Position numbers and translations under genes: made by a program
In this document: piece by piece, positions 62,426 through 64,000 of the stretch
Position numbering within the stretch: the stretch's first letter is position 1
Layout of the letters: every line of letters starts with the position of its first letter
Source: Methylotenera_A sp046594915
Lineage (GTDB): Bacteria > Pseudomonadota > Gammaproteobacteria > Burkholderiales > Methylophilaceae
DNA length: 64,000 nt
NCBI GenBank assembly: GCA_046594915.1
Contig: JBKJRC010000005.1
Coordinates: 372,001 to 436,000, forward strand
Direction: 5' to 3'
The notes under the pieces: generated by a model
What the model saw: only the letters and a program-made list of their open reading frames with translations
Told to the model about the DNA's origin: nothing
Database searches by the model: none

Positions 62426-62881
62426 ATGCGCAAAATTGATACTTTACTTAATCGCAGTAGTCAGCTTCACAATACTCAGCTCAATGCCTTAACGCAACAA
62501 TTGCAATCGCACCAGTTATTACAGCGATTGTGGCTGGCGGCAAGCCCTGAAATACTGGGCCAATTAAGCACAGTTGGTAGCTTAAGTAACGGCCAGTTAA
62601 CTATTTATGCGCACAGCGCGATTGTGGCTAATAAAATCAAACTAAGTCAGGCCTACCTGTTGACTCAATTACGCCATTTGCAACAGGCTAATTCTGCATT
62701 TAGGGATTGTAAAGTTACTGCAATTAGTATCAAAGTGCAAGTTAAATCTCAGCCAAAACCAATTGTGCAGCAATCTCGAAAACTCTCTAAGCAGGCAGCA
62801 ATTAGCTTAAAAAAACTCGCGCACGATTTAGGTGAATCGCCACTTTCAACTCAACTGAATGCACTTGCCAGCAAAACTTAA
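62426..62881 (+). CDS. DciA-like DUF721 protein
   Basis: Protein of 151 residues with the DUF721 core (WLAASPEILGQLSTVGSLSNGQLTIYAHSAIVANKIKL). DciA proteins load or recruit the replicative helicase in bacteria lacking DnaC; assignment to that role here is by family only. It is divergent from the M23-secA pair, a conserved neighbourhood. Confidence 0.85.
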   Translation: MRKIDTLLNRSSQLHNTQLNALTQQLQSHQLLQRLWLAASPEILGQLSTVGSLSNGQLTIYAHSAIVANKIKLSQAYLLTQLRHLQQANSAFRDCKVTAISIKVQVKSQPKPIVQQSRKLSKQAAISLKKLAHDLGESPLSTQLNALASKT

Positions 62882-63236
62882 CCATTATTTTGCGTTAACT
62901 TTAAGTCCTGCTTTTAGCTTAATACGCTTTAATACTATCAATATCTGCGGGGTTAGGCGCGGATTTGCCATGCAATCTATTGCAAAAAAATTAAATGCTA
63001 ACTCGCTTAATTATTAATTTAGATTGTTGTTTCGCTTCACTTTTTTTAAAGTACTTTTGCCTTGATTAAGTGTGTTGTCGCCACGCATTTTTAGTGCCAT
63101 AATGCAGCGGGTTGTTACAAAAAAATTACATTTTTTACAACTGATTAGCATTATTTAAGCAAGTTTATTCCATGCTTTTTATTGATTTGCACGTTGATGT
63201 CGTTTCAGATTTATTCATAATAGATAGGGAGAAGTC
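62882..63236 (+). other. intergenic region upstream of hppA
   Basis: The region is 355 bp, AT-rich and without an ORF of note. Several short A/T runs (e.g. TTACAAAAAAATTACA near 63115) occur, but I cannot fix a promoter. A GGGAGAA Shine-Dalgarno lies just before hppA. Confidence 0.5.
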
Positions 63237-64000
63237 ATGTCAGTCGCACTAATAATTGCCATTGCAGCAGCCATTTTGGCCGTACTATATGGTGTTGTAA
63301 TGAGTAAATGGATTACCAATTTGCCAGCCGGCAACGCGCGTATGCAAGAAATTGCAGGTGCGATTCAACAGGGGGCAGCCGCCTATTTAGCCAGACAATA
63401 TAAGACAATCGCGATTGTGGGCGTGGCTTTGGCGATATTAGTCGCCTTCTTTTTAGGCACCACCACGGCAATTGGTTTTGTAGTGGGCGCAGTATTATCT
63501 GGCGCATGCGGCTTTATTGGCATGAACGTGTCGGTAAAAGCCAATGTGCGTACGGCACAAGCTGCTACTAACGGCATCGCACCGGCGTTTGATGTAGCAT
63601 TTAAAGGTGGCGCAGTGACTGGCATGCTGGTCGTAGGCTTGGGCCTGTTAGGCGTTGCTGGCTTTTATTGGTTTTTGGGTGCAGAAAATGCAACCAACTT
63701 AGACCCGCTTATTGGCTTAGCTTTTGGCTCATCACTGATTTCAATCTTTGCGCGTTTAGGTGGCGGTATTTTTACTAAAGGTGCCGATGTTGGTGCAGAT
63801 TTAGTGGGTAAAGTAGAGGCTGGTATTCCGGAAGATGACCCGCGCAACCCAGCTGTGATTGCCGATAACGTCGGTGATAACGTGGGCGACTGCGCAGGTA
63901 TGGCAGCTGACTTATTTGAAACGTACGCAGTGACTTTAATTGCCACCATGGTGTTAGGCGGCTTGTTGATTACCGATGGAGGCGCTAACGCTATTATTTA
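63237..64000 (+). CDS. hppA: membrane-bound proton-translocating pyrophosphatase, C-terminus cut by window edge
   Basis: The first 254 codons of an H+-PPase that couples PPi hydrolysis to ion pumping. The catalytic loop GGGIFTKGADVGADLVGKVE followed by GIPEDDPRNPAVIADNVGDN is intact. ATG with GGGAGAA Shine-Dalgarno at 7-nt spacing. The residue that distinguishes K+-dependent from K+-independent types lies beyond the edge. Confidence 0.96.
   Translation, partial: MSVALIIAIAAAILAVLYGVVMSKWITNLPAGNARMQEIAGAIQQGAAAYLARQYKTIAIVGVALAILVAFFLGTTTAIGFVVGAVLSGACGFIGMNVSVKANVRTAQAATNGIAPAFDVAFKGGAVTGMLVVGLGLLGVAGFYWFLGAENATNLDPLIGLAFGSSLISIFARLGGGIFTKGADVGADLVGKVEAGIPEDDPRNPAVIADNVGDNVGDCAGMAADLFETYAVTLIATMVLGGLLITDGGANAII

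Noticed and set aside
1..64000. tRNA genes, insertion sequences or prophage
   Set aside because: I looked for T-loop-like text, transposase motifs and phage genes and saw none; a tRNAscan or ISfinder run would settle it.

Overview
This window reads as a continuous stretch of chromosome from an AT-rich betaproteobacterium. Gene order and protein sequences best fit the Methylophilaceae (Methylotenera-like). That placement is an inference from familiar neighbourhoods: murJ-ribF-ileS-lspA divergent from rpsT; rplU-rpmA-obgE-proB beside ispB; pilD-coaE-zapD-yacG; dapA-bamC-MBL hydrolase; rsxABCDGE-nth; and a membrane pyrophosphatase. No methylotrophy marker gene lies in the window. I see no tRNA, rRNA, CRISPR, transposase or phage gene.

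Layout. 1-6 kb: lspA (cut by the window edge), ileS, ribF and murJ on the minus strand. 6-12.5 kb: rpsT with a clear promoter and terminator, then purK/purE/proB/obgE/rpmA/rplU (minus), ispB (plus) and an unknown ORF. 13-20.7 kb: pilin processing, CoA synthesis, division (ZapD), YacG, a periplasmic copper chaperone, a Nudix/ThiE fusion, an ATPase, argJ, and an acyltransferase whose end carries a C12 tract. 20.7-27 kb: cysS, and a divergent TPR / L,D-transpeptidase / two cyclophilins / lpxH / ferredoxin-like group. 27-31.5 kb: a signalling group (GAF-HD-GYP, FHA, PP2C) and nusB-ribH. 31.6-41.4 kb: an OFA-type MFS carrier, phoB-phoR with a Pho box, a lipoprotein gene with a decayed partial copy, a 43-residue exported peptide gene behind a second Pho-box-like site, a dispersed-type repeat, a lone molybdopterin oxidoreductase, and a JmjC-type ribosomal oxygenase. 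41.5-47 kb: unknown proteins, a secretin-like fragment protein, two duplicated Ala-rich lipoprotein units, and dapA-bamC-MBL. 47.2-53.6 kb: the complete Rnf/Rsx complex plus nth. 53.7-58.4 kb: FIST and DUF1841 proteins, then an ECF sigma factor, a zinc-finger anti-sigma, a Cys-repeat precursor peptide, a DUF692/MNIO enzyme and its DUF2063 partner. 58.5-64 kb: secA, an M23 peptidase, a DciA-like protein and hppA (cut by the window edge).

The most notable system is at 55.3-58.2 kb. It looks like a self-regulated RiPP operon of the bufferin/HvfA class. The exported precursor has two near-identical copies of a 16-residue Cys-containing unit. The nucleotide differences between the copies are almost all synonymous, so selection seems to act on the peptide. 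By family knowledge the MNIO enzyme BufB with its partner BufC modifies Cys residues to make a copper-binding peptide, and the sigma/anti-sigma pair would control expression. The copper chaperone at 15.9 kb would fit the same physiology.

Secondary leads are the Pho-box-linked 43-residue exported peptide (36.9 kb), the C12 tract at the end of the acyltransferase (20.7 kb), the decayed lipoprotein duplication next to a perfect 36-bp palindrome (36.3-36.8 kb), the duplicated Ala-rich lipoprotein units (43 kb), and the Ala/Lys-rich tails on ribosomal proteins S20 and L21.
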